DNA from: Gaoshiqia sp050178015
GTDB lineage: Bacteria > Bacteroidota > Bacteroidia > Bacteroidales > Prolixibacteraceae
Length of the DNA stretch: 64,000 nt
Direction of reading: 5' to 3'
NCBI GenBank assembly: GCA_050178015.1
Contig: JBFXGM010000017.1
Span: 44,752 to 108,751, forward strand
Part shown: one piece after another, positions 9,089 through 18,315 of the stretch
Position numbering within the stretch: the first letter of the stretch is position 1
Layout: every line of letters begins with the position of its first letter
Position numbers and translations under genes: made by a program
The notes under the pieces: model-generated
What the model saw: the letters and a program-made list of their open reading frames with translations, nothing else
Databases searched by the model: none
Told to the model about the DNA's origin: nothing

Positions 9089-9218
9089 TCTTGATCGAAA
9101 CTGATTCATACAGTGATAGCGAAAGAACCTGAATCTTTTGGCTGGTTTTAACTTTTTCAAGCAGATTTCTTCACGTTTTTACTTTCATTCCGGGCAAGAT
9201 ATCCTGTCTAAAATTCGT

Positions 9219-9226
9219 TAACTTTG
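9219..9226 (+). promoter_or_regulatory. TAnnTTTG box upstream of ftsK
   Basis: TAACTTTG stands 22 bp before the ftsK start and matches the Bacteroidota -7 consensus. No clear TTTG lies at the -33 distance, so the call rests on the -7 box and position. Confidence 0.5.
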
Positions 9227-9248
9227 CAATCGAATTTTACAAAAAAAC

Positions 9249-11672
9249 ATGGCAAAGAAGACCAAAACCCAAAAGACGTCCTCCAAAGCAGGCATTTTTT
9301 TTCGCCTGAAATCTTTTCTCACCGGTGATAAATTCAAATACACGCTGGGCTTGTTCCTGTTTGTTTTTGGGCTTTATTTATTGGTGGCATTTGTTTCTTT
9401 TTTGATATACGGACATGCCGACCATAGCAAACTGGATATTTCGTGGCGCGAGCTCATCCGCAATGCCGACATTAAGGTTCAGAACAAAGCCGGGAAAACC
9501 GGAGCCTTTCTGGGAGAGGTGTTCATCAACCGGGGTTTTGGTATTTCCTCCTTCTTTTTTGTTTACCTGCTGATTATCGCTGCATTTCAGCTTTGGGGCC
9601 GCCCGTTGGTGAAATTTTCCCGGGCCATACGTTTTTCGGTCGTACTGATATTTTGGATATCGATCTTTTCCGGGTTGTTGTTTTCAGGTTTCAATGTAAA
9701 CGGCTTCCTGAACCTGGGGGGCGAAAATGGATTGTTTCTGGCTAATTGGCTCAGTTCAATGGTTGGAAATATCGGTACGTTTTTCATACTCATTTGCAGC
9801 TTGTTCCTGATTATCCTTATTGGGGTTGAAAATTTTATTCCCTGGCTGAAGCAGTTTTTTGGCCGGATCAACAAGCCAAAGGCTGTCATTGCCGGTACCA
9901 ATGAAGTTGTGGACGATACCCAGGACCCGGTGGAGCCGGAAGCCGTAATTTCGAAAGTTATTAATGAAGATGATTTGATTGAGACGGTATTTGATCCGGA
10001 TAGTGACGAGCTTGAAATTGAGGAGCGGTTGGATGTGTCAGGAGCCCGAAACCATGTGAAGAACCAGCTTTCCAATGCCTCAGCGAATGTGGATGAAGGT
10101 GAGTTGGAAATGACGGTGGAAAAAATTGAAGAGGAAACGGATGAGGATTTTGATCCGGGTGAAAGCCTGGAGGCTTATGATCCCACGCTCGATTTATCAA
10201 CTTACAAGTTCCCTTCCATCGATTTGCTGGACGACCATCCATCGGGCAATGCCGAGGTAAGCAACGAAGAATTGATTTCGAACAAAAACAAGATTGTAGA
10301 AACGCTCCGTCATTATAAAATTGAGATTACCAAAATCCGGGCCACCATCGGTCCAACGATTACCTTGTACGAAATTGTACCCGCGCCTGGTATCCGTATT
10401 GCCAAAATAAAAAACCTGGAAGACGATATCGCGCTAAGCCTGGCGGCCTTGGGTATTCGCATCATTGCGCCGATCCCCGGGCGCGGTACGATTGGAATCG
10501 AGGTTCCCAACCAACAACCAGAGGTTGTATCGATGCGCTCTATCATTTCATCAAAAAAATTCCAGGAAAGTACGGCCGATTTGCCCGTGGTGTTGGGTAA
10601 AACCATTTCGAACGAAACGTTCCTGATTGACCTGACCAAGATGCCGCACATTTTGGTAGCGGGTGCAACTGGTCAGGGAAAATCAGTTGGACTGAATGCG
10701 ATTATCACCTCCTTGCTATACAAAAAGCATCCGTCGCAACTGAAGCTGGTGATGATTGACCCCAAGAAAGTTGAATTGAGCCTTTATTCAACTATTGAAC
10801 GGCATTTCCTGGCCAAGTTGCCCGATGATGAAGAGCCGATCATCACGGACATTCAAAAGGTTAAATATACCCTGAACTCGTTGAACCTGGAGATGGATAT
10901 GCGCTACGACCTCCTGAAAAAGGCACATGTGCGGAATATTAAAGAATATAACGGCAAGTTTACTGCCCGTCGGCTGAACCCGGAGAAAGGGCATCGTTAC
11001 CTGCCATATATTGTGGTTATCATCGACGAGTTTGCCGACCTGATTATGACGGCCGGCAAGGAAATTGAGTTGCCTATTGCCCGTATTGCCCAGCTGGCAC
11101 GTGCGGTCGGCATCCACATGATTATTGCGACACAGCGGCCGTCTATTAATATCATCACCGGGGTGATCAAAGCGAACTTCCCCACGCGCATCGCTTTTAA
11201 GGTGGCGTCAATGATCGATTCGCGCACTATTTTGGATACGCCCGGTGCCAACCAGCTGATTGGGAAAGGAGATATGCTGATTGCTATGGGCAGTAGTATG
11301 ACCCGTTTGCAATGTGCCTTTGTGGATACGCCTGAGGTAGATCGCATTTGCGAACACATTGCCGGACAGCAAGGTTACCCGACGGCCTTTATGTTACCCG
11401 AGTATGTGGGCGAATCGGAAGGCGGGGCACTTGATACCGACCTGAATAACCGCGATGAATTGTTTGATGATGCTGCCCGGGTGGTAGTAATGAACCAAAT
11501 GGGATCAACTTCGATGATCCAGCGGAAATTCTCTATCGGGTACAACCGTGCCGGTCGGATAATGGACCAGCTGGAGGCTGCCGGAATTGTGGGCCCCAGC
11601 GAAGGAAGCAAGGCCCGGCAGGTGTTGCTTCAGGATGAATATAGTTTGGAACAATTATTGAATAGCTTGTAA
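9249..11672 (+). CDS. ftsK: DNA translocase FtsK
   Basis: This 807-residue protein has four N-terminal membrane helices (about residues 30-200) and an acidic linker (about 215-310). The FtsK/SpoIIIE motor follows, with Walker A at VAGATGQGKS near residue 470 and Walker B in VVIIDEFADL near 595. A winged-helix gamma domain ends the protein, with QRKFSIGYNRAGRIMDQLE recognising KOPS-like polarity sequences. FtsK pumps chromosome termini through the division septum and activates XerCD. A xerD-type recombinase lies 2.8 kb downstream. Confidence 0.96.
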   Translation: MAKKTKTQKTSSKAGIFFRLKSFLTGDKFKYTLGLFLFVFGLYLLVAFVSFLIYGHADHSKLDISWRELIRNADIKVQNKAGKTGAFLGEVFINRGFGISSFFFVYLLIIAAFQLWGRPLVKFSRAIRFSVVLIFWISIFSGLLFSGFNVNGFLNLGGENGLFLANWLSSMVGNIGTFFILICSLFLIILIGVENFIPWLKQFFGRINKPKAVIAGTNEVVDDTQDPVEPEAVISKVINEDDLIETVFDPDSDELEIEERLDVSGARNHVKNQLSNASANVDEGELEMTVEKIEEETDEDFDPGESLEAYDPTLDLSTYKFPSIDLLDDHPSGNAEVSNEELISNKNKIVETLRHYKIEITKIRATIGPTITLYEIVPAPGIRIAKIKNLEDDIALSLAALGIRIIAPIPGRGTIGIEVPNQQPEVVSMRSIISSKKFQESTADLPVVLGKTISNETFLIDLTKMPHILVAGATGQGKSVGLNAIITSLLYKKHPSQLKLVMIDPKKVELSLYSTIERHFLAKLPDDEEPIITDIQKVKYTLNSLNLEMDMRYDLLKKAHVRNIKEYNGKFTARRLNPEKGHRYLPYIVVIIDEFADLIMTAGKEIELPIARIAQLARAVGIHMIIATQRPSINIITGVIKANFPTRIAFKVASMIDSRTILDTPGANQLIGKGDMLIAMGSSMTRLQCAFVDTPEVDRICEHIAGQQGYPTAFMLPEYVGESEGGALDTDLNNRDELFDDAARVVVMNQMGSTSMIQRKFSIGYNRAGRIMDQLEAAGIVGPSEGSKARQVLLQDEYSLEQLLNSL

Positions 11673-11687
11673 AAAATAAAATTGAAC

Positions 11688-12326
11688 ATGAGAAAACTTT
11701 TATTGCTCGCCGTTTTTGCCTTTGCCGGAATCGTGGCCATGGCCCAACAGGATCCCAAAGCCAAGTCGATCCTCGAAAATGTAACCAAAACTACCCAATC
11801 TTATACATCCATTCAGGCTTCGTTCGACTACGTCATGGAGAATAAAGAGGAGGGGATTTTCGAAGAAAATAAAGGGAACATATTGATGAAAGGGGATAAG
11901 TACCAGTTGAAGCTTCCGCTTCTTGGTCTCGAAATTTACTGTAATGGAAGTAATGTATGGACTTATATGAAAGATGCCAATGAAGTCAGTATTGCCGGAC
12001 TGGATGAAGATTCCGGTGAAATGATGAACCCTTCCAAATTGTTTACTATTTACGAAGAGGGCTTTAATTATAAGTTTGTGGAAGAAACGGCTGATATGTA
12101 TGTTATTGACCTTTTCCCGCAGACGAATGCCATTGAGTACTCCAAAATCCGAATTCAAGTTGATAAAAAGCAGATGTTAATTAAAAAAGCTGAAATGGTT
12201 GGACAGGAAGGAAACAACTATATTGTGAAGGTGAACGACCTGAAAACAAATGTTCCGGCTGAAGATTCCGCGTTTGTTTTCGACAAGTCGAAACATCCTG
12301 GAGTTGAAGTCATTGACTTGAGATAA
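11688..12326 (+). CDS. lolA: LolA-like outer-membrane lipoprotein carrier protein
   Basis: This 212-residue protein has a clear N-terminal signal peptide ending around AMAQQ, consistent with periplasmic location. The mature part matches the LolA/LolB-like beta fold (KAKSILENVTK start, GDKYQLKLP, and the AEMVGQEGNNYIVKV segment). LolA carries lipoproteins from the LolCDE transporter to the outer membrane. A TTG at 11682 would add two residues; the ATG at 11688 is preferred. It is the second gene after ftsK, 15 bp away, and closes the operon. Confidence 0.85.
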   Translation: MRKLLLLAVFAFAGIVAMAQQDPKAKSILENVTKTTQSYTSIQASFDYVMENKEEGIFEENKGNILMKGDKYQLKLPLLGLEIYCNGSNVWTYMKDANEVSIAGLDEDSGEMMNPSKLFTIYEEGFNYKFVEETADMYVIDLFPQTNAIEYSKIRIQVDKKQMLIKKAEMVGQEGNNYIVKVNDLKTNVPAEDSAFVFDKSKHPGVEVIDLR

Positions 12327-12344
12327 ATTTCAAAATTTTGATAT

Positions 12345-12378
12345 AAAAAGAAAGGAGCTTGCGGCTCCTTTTCTTTTT
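12345..12378. terminator. Bidirectional terminator between lolA and pyk
   Basis: The sequence AAGGAGC TTGCG GCTCCTT forms a GC-rich core. It is extended by A-rich and T-rich flanks on both sides, so either strand gives a hairpin followed by T's. It sits between convergent genes. Confidence 0.85.
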
Positions 12379-12398
12379 ATGGTTGGTCAAAACCTGTT

Positions 12399-13820
12399 CT
12401 ATTCGTTTGCTTTATGTGTCAGTTTATCAACGGTTGAGATCTCCATAAAAGTAGATCCGCCACCGATTCCGAAACTGCCGCCAACATAAACAACCATATC
12501 ATCTTCTTTCAGCCTTTTGGCTTCGAGCAGGGTTTTCAACGACGAGCGCACCATTTTAAACTTGTTACGTTTTGGCTCAATCACATTGGCCCGAACACCA
12601 TACGAAAGCGACAACTCGCGGACGATGCTGATATCGTAGCAGCAGGCGTAAACCGGGTTGTTGCCCCGGAAGGCGGCCAGATAGCGTGCTGTTTTACCGG
12701 TGAGTGTGTTCGTTACAATTGCAGATGTTTTTAGTTCGTTGGATGCCTGGATGGCAGCTTCTGCCAAATAAGCTACCACTTCGTTCTCCACGGCCGGGAT
12801 GGTGATGTCGTTGCGCTTGTCTTTGCTGCGTTCAATTTCCTGGGCAATACGATCCATGTACTTCACAGCTTCAATGGGATATTGTCCGTATGCTGTTTCA
12901 CCGCTAAGCATAATGGCATCGGCCCGCGAGAAAATGGCGTTGGCCACATCACTTACTTCGGCACGGGTAGGGCGTGGATTGTCGATCATGCTGTGGAGCA
13001 TTTGGGTGGCAACAATCACTGGCTTTTTGCGCTGAACAGCTTTTTTAATTAACTGACGTTGGATGCCAGGAATTTTTTCGGCAGGGATTTCAATTCCCAG
13101 GTCTCCGCGGGCAACCATGATTCCGTATGCATAATCCAGGATTTCGTCAATGTTGTTCACCCCATCCAGGTTTTCAATCTTGGCGATGATCTTGATCGGA
13201 CTATTGTATTTGTCCAGCAATTCCTGAACTTTCAGCACATCCTCTTTATTACGCACGAAAGAGTGGGCGATAAAGTCAACGTTATTTTTCGCGGCAAATT
13301 CGATGAATTTTTCATCTTTTTCGGAAACCGAAGGGAGTTGTACGCTGAATCCCGGAGTATTGACGCTTTTTTTGTTTTTGATCGTTCCGGGATTCTCAAC
13401 TTTGCAAAGAACGAAGTCATTGTGTTTTTCAACAACGCTCAATTCCAGTTCTCCATCGTCGATCAACAGAGAGCCATCTGCAGGAATTTCTTCGTGAAAT
13501 TTTGGATAGGAAACCGTTAGTACATTCCGGCCTTGAGTGCTTTCGCGAACCAATCCGGATACTTCAATCAACTGATCAACTTCAACTTTATAGGATTCTT
13601 TCACCTCAGTTGTCCTAATTTCAGGACCTTTCGTATCAACCAGGATACCAATTGAGTCGGACACTGAACGTATATTGTTGAGCATGTTCAGGGCGCTTTC
13701 CTCGGTGATGTGTGCCGTATTCATCCGGGCAACATTCATCCCTGCCTTATACAAGGCTTCAACAAACTCAGGTTCACAGCGCAGATCTGAGATTGTGGCA
13801 ACAATTTTTGTGTGTTTCAT
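12399..13820 (-). CDS. pyk: Pyruvate kinase
   Basis: At 473 residues this has the normal length for a bacterial pyruvate kinase. The N-terminal TKIVATISDLR, the MARGDLGIEIPAEKIP motif with the catalytic region near 235-250, KPVIVATQMLHSM and SGETAYGQYP are all present. The enzyme makes ATP and pyruvate from phosphoenolpyruvate. It is monocistronic between a bidirectional terminator and aroQ. With PckA 2 kb away it sets the PEP node of a succinate/propionate fermentation. Confidence 0.96.
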   Translation of the reverse strand: MKHTKIVATISDLRCEPEFVEALYKAGMNVARMNTAHITEESALNMLNNIRSVSDSIGILVDTKGPEIRTTEVKESYKVEVDQLIEVSGLVRESTQGRNVLTVSYPKFHEEIPADGSLLIDDGELELSVVEKHNDFVLCKVENPGTIKNKKSVNTPGFSVQLPSVSEKDEKFIEFAAKNNVDFIAHSFVRNKEDVLKVQELLDKYNSPIKIIAKIENLDGVNNIDEILDYAYGIMVARGDLGIEIPAEKIPGIQRQLIKKAVQRKKPVIVATQMLHSMIDNPRPTRAEVSDVANAIFSRADAIMLSGETAYGQYPIEAVKYMDRIAQEIERSKDKRNDITIPAVENEVVAYLAEAAIQASNELKTSAIVTNTLTGKTARYLAAFRGNNPVYACCYDISIVRELSLSYGVRANVIEPKRNKFKMVRSSLKTLLEAKRLKEDDMVVYVGGSFGIGGGSTFMEISTVDKLTHKANE

Positions 13821-13914
13821 TTCAAACTAGATAACATTATGGGGCCACAAAATTAGCTAATTTTCTTTACCCCTCGTAATAGTTACCCGTTAATGCAGGT
13901 AATTTCGCCAAACG

Positions 13915-14334
13915 TTAATTTTTAATGAAACTTTCGATTCCTAATCGGTATGAGTCCAGTCCAAATCCCATGATACTTCCCCGGCATACCGGCCCAATCA
14001 GCGATTCGTGCCTGAAATTTTCGCGGGTGAGAATGTTGGAAATGTGAACTTCAACTACGGGTGTTGTAATACCGGAAATAGCGTCGCGGATGGCCACAGA
14101 TGTGTGCGTATAAGCCCCTGCATTTATGACAATCCCATCGTACGTAAAACCTGCTTCATGAATTTTATTTATGATCTCTCCTTCGATGTTAGACTGGTAG
14201 TACTCAAGGTCTAAAGAAGGGAATCTATCTTTTAATGTTTTAAAATATGTTTCAAAAGAAAGATCACCATAAATATTTTTTTCTCTTTTGCCCAATAAGT
14301 TTAAATTTGGGCCATTTATTAACAATATTTTCAT
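13915..14334 (-). CDS. aroQ: Type II 3-dehydroquinate dehydratase
   Basis: This 139-residue protein is the small dodecameric type II dehydroquinase. Motifs are INGPNLNLLGKRE at the start, the catalytic tyrosine in the mobile loop (KNIYGD), INAGAYTHTSVAIRD, the catalytic histidine in VEVHISN, and GSIMGFGLDSY at the end. It forms 3-dehydroshikimate in the shikimate pathway. It is upstream of pyk on the same strand (94 bp) and divergent from xerD. Confidence 0.95.
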   Translation of the reverse strand: MKILLINGPNLNLLGKREKNIYGDLSFETYFKTLKDRFPSLDLEYYQSNIEGEIINKIHEAGFTYDGIVINAGAYTHTSVAIRDAISGITTPVVEVHISNILTRENFRHESLIGPVCRGSIMGFGLDSYRLGIESFIKN

Positions 14335-14504
14335 TTTTTGTTTGTTTTTTAAAAAAAACCAGTAACTTTATCATGGCTCCTACGTATTGAAAATTATGTA
14401 ATCTTGGGGAAGAAACTAATTTCAATGCCAAGGTCTTTGAGAATTTGCAACAGCAAAAAACAAAAGTATTTAAAAGTTTTTAGAAAAAATTAATTGTTTT
14501 AATT

Positions 14505-15404
14505 ATGAAATGGGAAGACAGTAAAAAAGGATTTGAGACATTCCTGAGACTGGAGAAGTCTCTGTCTCAAAACTCAATCGCAGCTTACATTAATGACATC
14601 AATAAACTGATGGCATTTTTGGATGAAAGTTTTAAACGTTTAACACCGGAGAAGGTAAGGATAAACCATCTGCGCAGTTTTATTGAATATATCAATGATC
14701 GCGGCGTTTCTCCGCGTACCCAGGCCCGTACCATTTCGGGGATTAAGTCCTTCTTTAAATATTTGCTGATGGAAGGCAAAATCAACAGCGATCCTACCAC
14801 GTTACTTGAGTCCCCTAAAATTGGTCGCAAACTGCCCGATGTGTTGACCATGGAAGAAATTGACTTGATTATTGATGGTGTGGATTTAGTCAAACCTGAA
14901 GGTCAGCGTAACAAAGCTATGCTCGAAACCCTTTACAGTTGCGGCTTACGTGTTTCCGAACTGGTAAACCTGAAAGTGACTAACCTGTTTTTTGACCAAG
15001 GATTTATAAAGGTGGAAGGTAAATCAGAAAAAGAAAGACTGGTACCGGTTAGTTCAAAGGCCATTGAGGAAATTACCCGTTACTTGCATGGATACCGCAA
15101 AACATTAAAAATTAGTCCCGAAAGCGAAAATATTTTGTTTTTGAACCGTCGTGGTAAAAAACTGAGCCGGGTGATGATCTTTACGATCATTAAAAATTTG
15201 GCCGAAAAAGTCGGCTTGAACAAAAAAATCAGTCCGCATACGTTCCGGCATTCTTTTGCTACCCATTTGATTTCAGGAGGTGCCGACTTACGGGCAGTTC
15301 AGGAAATGCTTGGGCATGAGTCTATTTTGACAACTGAGATTTACACGCATCTGGATAGGGATTATTTGAAAAATACGCTTACGCATTTTCATCCCCGTTC
15401 GTAG
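14505..15404 (+). CDS. xerD: Site-specific tyrosine recombinase XerD
   Basis: This 299-residue protein has a SAM-like core-binding N-terminal domain and a tyrosine recombinase catalytic domain. All active residues are visible: Arg in SCGLRVSEL, Lys in the GKSEKERLVP hairpin, His and Arg in HTFRHSF, His in MLGHESI, and the nucleophile Tyr in EIYTHL. It resolves chromosome dimers at dif with a partner and FtsK. No integrase-like arm-binding domain or attachment site is nearby, so a housekeeping role is favoured. Confidence 0.92.
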   Translation: MKWEDSKKGFETFLRLEKSLSQNSIAAYINDINKLMAFLDESFKRLTPEKVRINHLRSFIEYINDRGVSPRTQARTISGIKSFFKYLLMEGKINSDPTTLLESPKIGRKLPDVLTMEEIDLIIDGVDLVKPEGQRNKAMLETLYSCGLRVSELVNLKVTNLFFDQGFIKVEGKSEKERLVPVSSKAIEEITRYLHGYRKTLKISPESENILFLNRRGKKLSRVMIFTIIKNLAEKVGLNKKISPHTFRHSFATHLISGGADLRAVQEMLGHESILTTEIYTHLDRDYLKNTLTHFHPRS

Positions 15405-15474
15405 ATAAATCAGGATTTTTGATAATAATTTCTTAACATTCTGATTTTATAGAAGTTGATTTGTAACCTAACTG

Positions 15475-15511
15475 GCAGGCAGTGTGTTAACAAACACACT
15501 GCCTGCTTTTT
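15475..15511 (+). terminator. Strong intrinsic terminator after xerD
   Basis: A perfect 14-bp stem (15475-15488 with 15493-15506) closes on an AACA tetraloop and is followed by five T's. It lies 70 bp after the xerD stop. Confidence 0.93.
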
Positions 15512-15576
15512 ATAGTGATAACTGAAAAATAATGTGAATTTGGAAAGTGTCCTCCTCCCTAATCTTCAAAAAAAAT

Positions 15577-15584
15577 TATTTTTG
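15577..15584 (+). promoter_or_regulatory. TAnnTTTG box upstream of pckA
   Basis: TATTTTTG lies 53 bp ahead of the pckA start codon and matches the Bacteroidota -7 consensus. No convincing -33 element was found. Confidence 0.45.
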
Positions 15585-15637
15585 TCTGCCGAGAAAAATG
15601 GTTTTGTTGGAAATTTTAATTTTTTAATTGTTGACTT

Positions 15638-17242
15638 ATGAGAAATCTTGATTTATCAAAGTACGGTATTACCGACGTCAAAGAAATCGTTTATAATCCT
15701 TCTTACGATGTTTTATTTGAAGAAGAAACCAAGCCAGGTTTGGAAGGTTTCGAAAAAGGAATGGTGACCGAATTGGGCGCTGTAAACGTAATGACTGGGG
15801 TTTTTACCGGACGCTCGCCAAAAGACAAGTTCATCGTAAAAGATGATACCACGAAAGATACTATTTGGTGGACTTCTGATCATGCAAAAAATGACAATAA
15901 ACCAACTACTCCCGAAGTCTGGAATGATCTGAAAGAGATTACAACCAAGCAACTTTCCGGGAAAAGACTTTTTGTTGTTGATACATTTTGCGGAGCAAAC
16001 GAGGATACTCGCCTGAAAGTTCGTTTTATCATGGAAGTTGCATGGCAGGCACATTTTGTAACAAACATGTTCATCCGACCAACGGCCGAAGAGTTGGAAA
16101 ATTACGGAGAACCTGATTTTGTTTCGTTGAATGCTTCAAAAACTTCTAACCCTAAGTGGAAAGAACATGGTTTAAATTCTGAAGTGTACACCGTTTTCAA
16201 CTTGACTGAAAAGATGCATGTTGTTGGTGGTAGCTGGTATGGTGGTGAAATGAAAAAAGGTATGTTCGCCATGATGAATTACTACCTGCCATTGCGCGGA
16301 ATGGCTTCAATGCACTGTTCTGCCAATGTTGGAAAAGAAGGTGATGTTGCTATTTTCTTCGGACTTTCAGGTACTGGTAAAACAACTTTGTCAACTGATC
16401 CAAAGCGCCAGCTTATTGGTGACGACGAACATGGTTGGGATGATGAAGGTGTATTTAATTTTGAAGGTGGATGCTATGCAAAAACCATCAACCTTGATCC
16501 GGAATCTGAACCTGATATTTATCGTGCGATCAAGCGCGATGCTTTGCTTGAAAATGTTACGGTTGACGAAAACGGGAAAATCGATTTCGCAGATGGTTCT
16601 GTGACTGAAAATACTCGTGTATCTTATCCGATTTACCACATCGACAATATTGTTAAACCTGTATCTAAAGCAGGTCATGCTAAAAAAGTAATCTTCCTTT
16701 CTGCTGATGCTTTTGGTGTATTGCCTCCTGTTTCGAAATTGTCTCCTGAGCAGGCAGAATATCACTTCTTGTCTGGTTTTACAGCTAAACTTGCAGGTAC
16801 AGAGCGTGGCGTAACTTCACCACAACCTACATTCTCTGCCTGTTTTGGTGCAGCCTTCCTTTCACTTCACCCAACTAAATATGGTGAGGAATTGGTGAAA
16901 AAAATGGAAGAACACGGAGCTGAAGCTTTCCTTGTAAATACAGGATGGAATGGCACCGGGAAACGTATCTCGATTAAGGATACTCGCGGTATCATTGATG
17001 CCATTTTAGATGGTTCGATTGATAAGGCAGAAACTAAAGTTATTCCAATCTTCAATCTGGAGGTTCCTACCGCTTTGCCAGGTGTTGACCCGAAAATTTT
17101 GGATCCTCGTGATACCTATGCCGATGTTTCGGAATGGGAGAAAAACGCAAAAGATCTTGCTTCTCGCTTTATTAAGAATTTTGAGAAATTTACCGATAAC
17201 GAAGAAGGACAAGCATTGGTTGCTGCCGGACCTCAATTATAA
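15638..17242 (+). CDS. pckA: Phosphoenolpyruvate carboxykinase (ATP)
   Basis: At 534 residues this is a full-length ATP-type PckA. The TGRSPKDKFIV substrate loop is near residue 60, the P-loop FFGLSGTGKTTLS is near 245, the metal/ATP motif GDDEHGW follows, and NTGWNGTGKRI is near 440. The enzyme interconverts oxaloacetate plus ATP with PEP plus CO2. In succinate-forming Bacteroidota it usually runs towards oxaloacetate, giving ATP. It stands alone between its own promoter and terminator, which suggests high, independent expression. Confidence 0.97.
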   Translation: MRNLDLSKYGITDVKEIVYNPSYDVLFEEETKPGLEGFEKGMVTELGAVNVMTGVFTGRSPKDKFIVKDDTTKDTIWWTSDHAKNDNKPTTPEVWNDLKEITTKQLSGKRLFVVDTFCGANEDTRLKVRFIMEVAWQAHFVTNMFIRPTAEELENYGEPDFVSLNASKTSNPKWKEHGLNSEVYTVFNLTEKMHVVGGSWYGGEMKKGMFAMMNYYLPLRGMASMHCSANVGKEGDVAIFFGLSGTGKTTLSTDPKRQLIGDDEHGWDDEGVFNFEGGCYAKTINLDPESEPDIYRAIKRDALLENVTVDENGKIDFADGSVTENTRVSYPIYHIDNIVKPVSKAGHAKKVIFLSADAFGVLPPVSKLSPEQAEYHFLSGFTAKLAGTERGVTSPQPTFSACFGAAFLSLHPTKYGEELVKKMEEHGAEAFLVNTGWNGTGKRISIKDTRGIIDAILDGSIDKAETKVIPIFNLEVPTALPGVDPKILDPRDTYADVSEWEKNAKDLASRFIKNFEKFTDNEEGQALVAAGPQL

Positions 17243-17268
17243 TCGGATTCCCATTTATAATATATTTA

Positions 17269-17297
17269 AGCCCTGCCATTTTGGTGGGGCTTTTTTT
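17269..17297 (+). terminator. Intrinsic terminator after pckA
   Basis: A ten-pair stem (17269-17278 with 17282-17291, two G-U pairs) and a tight three-base loop are followed by seven T's. Confidence 0.85.
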
Positions 17298-17306
17298 GCG
17301 CCTCGA

Positions 17307-18188
17307 TTAGCTGCTTGTTGAAATGGGCAATTGTAAAATTTCATCCAAACAAACCGATAAATCGGGATATTGAAATTGGAATCCTTGTGAAATAATACGG
17401 TTCGGGATGACGGTTTGTCCTTTTAACATGATTTCAGATGCCCGGCCAAAAACGAGTTTCAGCATAAAACCGGGAACGATAAGAAAGTCAGGTCTTTTCA
17501 GTTTTCTGGCTAATAGTTGGGTAAAGGTTTGGTTGGTAACATGGTCCGGCGCTACCAGGTTGTAGGTGCCCGTGAATGTTTGATTCTCCAGGCTTTGGGC
17601 GAATGCCAGCACCAAATCGTGAATATGGATGAACGGAAATGGTTGTTGTCCGTTGCCCAATTTCCCGCCCAGTCCCAGTTTAAAAAGAGGAAGCATTTTT
17701 TTTATCGTTTGAGATTCTCTGCCCAATACTACGCCAATCCGGAAAGTGACTTTTCGAACATCCACCGGCAACTCATCAGAGGCCTTTTCCCAATCGGTGA
17801 CTAATTTCCCGAGAAATCCGGGATCGAACTTCCTACTGCTATCATCGTGCGATTGACCTGTTTGATAGATTCCAACCGCAGAAGCAGACACAACTATTCC
17901 GGGCCTGTTTCCAAGTGCCAGCAAATTGATGGCTTGGGTCAGGTTACGGGTTGTAACTACCCGGCTGTTATAAATTACTGACTGGTTGAATTTAGTCCAT
18001 CGTTGCAGAATCGGTGCCCCGGCCAGGTTGATTACTGCATCTGTATTTTCCAAACATGCAGCCAGTGTTTCAGGTTGTCCATATAATTGTTGCCGGTTCA
18101 AAGCAAGAATTTCGTGCCCTCTTTCTTTCAGGATGTAAATCAATTCTTGTCCAATGTACCCATTTGCTCCGGTGATGGCTATTTTCAT
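17307..18188 (-). CDS. TIGR01777/YfcH-type NAD(P)-dependent epimerase
   Basis: This 293-residue protein is an atypical extended short-chain dehydrogenase. It opens with the nucleotide motif ITGANGYIGQ, has AVINLAGAPI for the conserved asparagine-alanine stretch, and ends with a DUF1731-type C-terminal segment. The SDR39U1/YfcH family has no settled substrate. A start at 18224 would add twelve residues ahead of MKIAITG; the ATG at 18188 immediately before the Rossmann strand is preferred. It converges on pckA. Confidence 0.85.
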   Translation of the reverse strand: MKIAITGANGYIGQELIYILKERGHEILALNRQQLYGQPETLAACLENTDAVINLAGAPILQRWTKFNQSVIYNSRVVTTRNLTQAINLLALGNRPGIVVSASAVGIYQTGQSHDDSSRKFDPGFLGKLVTDWEKASDELPVDVRKVTFRIGVVLGRESQTIKKMLPLFKLGLGGKLGNGQQPFPFIHIHDLVLAFAQSLENQTFTGTYNLVAPDHVTNQTFTQLLARKLKRPDFLIVPGFMLKLVFGRASEIMLKGQTVIPNRIISQGFQFQYPDLSVCLDEILQLPISTSS

Positions 18189-18288
18189 GATGCTTCTCAG
18201 TTCGTTTTTCTTTGTATAAGACAATTATTTTTTTGAAAAGTTTTCATCGCATTTGAAAATGTGCGTCCCGAATTCGCGTTTTATTACG

Positions 18289-18296
18289 TAGTTTTG
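18289..18296 (+). promoter_or_regulatory. TAnnTTTG box upstream of the class A PBP gene
   Basis: TAGTTTTG lies 19 bp before the start codon at 18316, at the usual distance. The -33 element is not recognisable. Confidence 0.45.
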
Positions 18297-18315
18297 AACG
18301 AAAATTTTTGATCAC

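Noticed and set aside
9961..10242. 93-codon minus-strand frame inside ftsK
   Set aside because: It is a Pro/His-rich shadow of the acidic FtsK linker coded on the other strand.
14505..15404. Mobile-element integrase
   Set aside because: The 299-residue Xer layout, no arm-binding domain, no flanking attachment repeats and core-gene neighbours fit housekeeping XerD.
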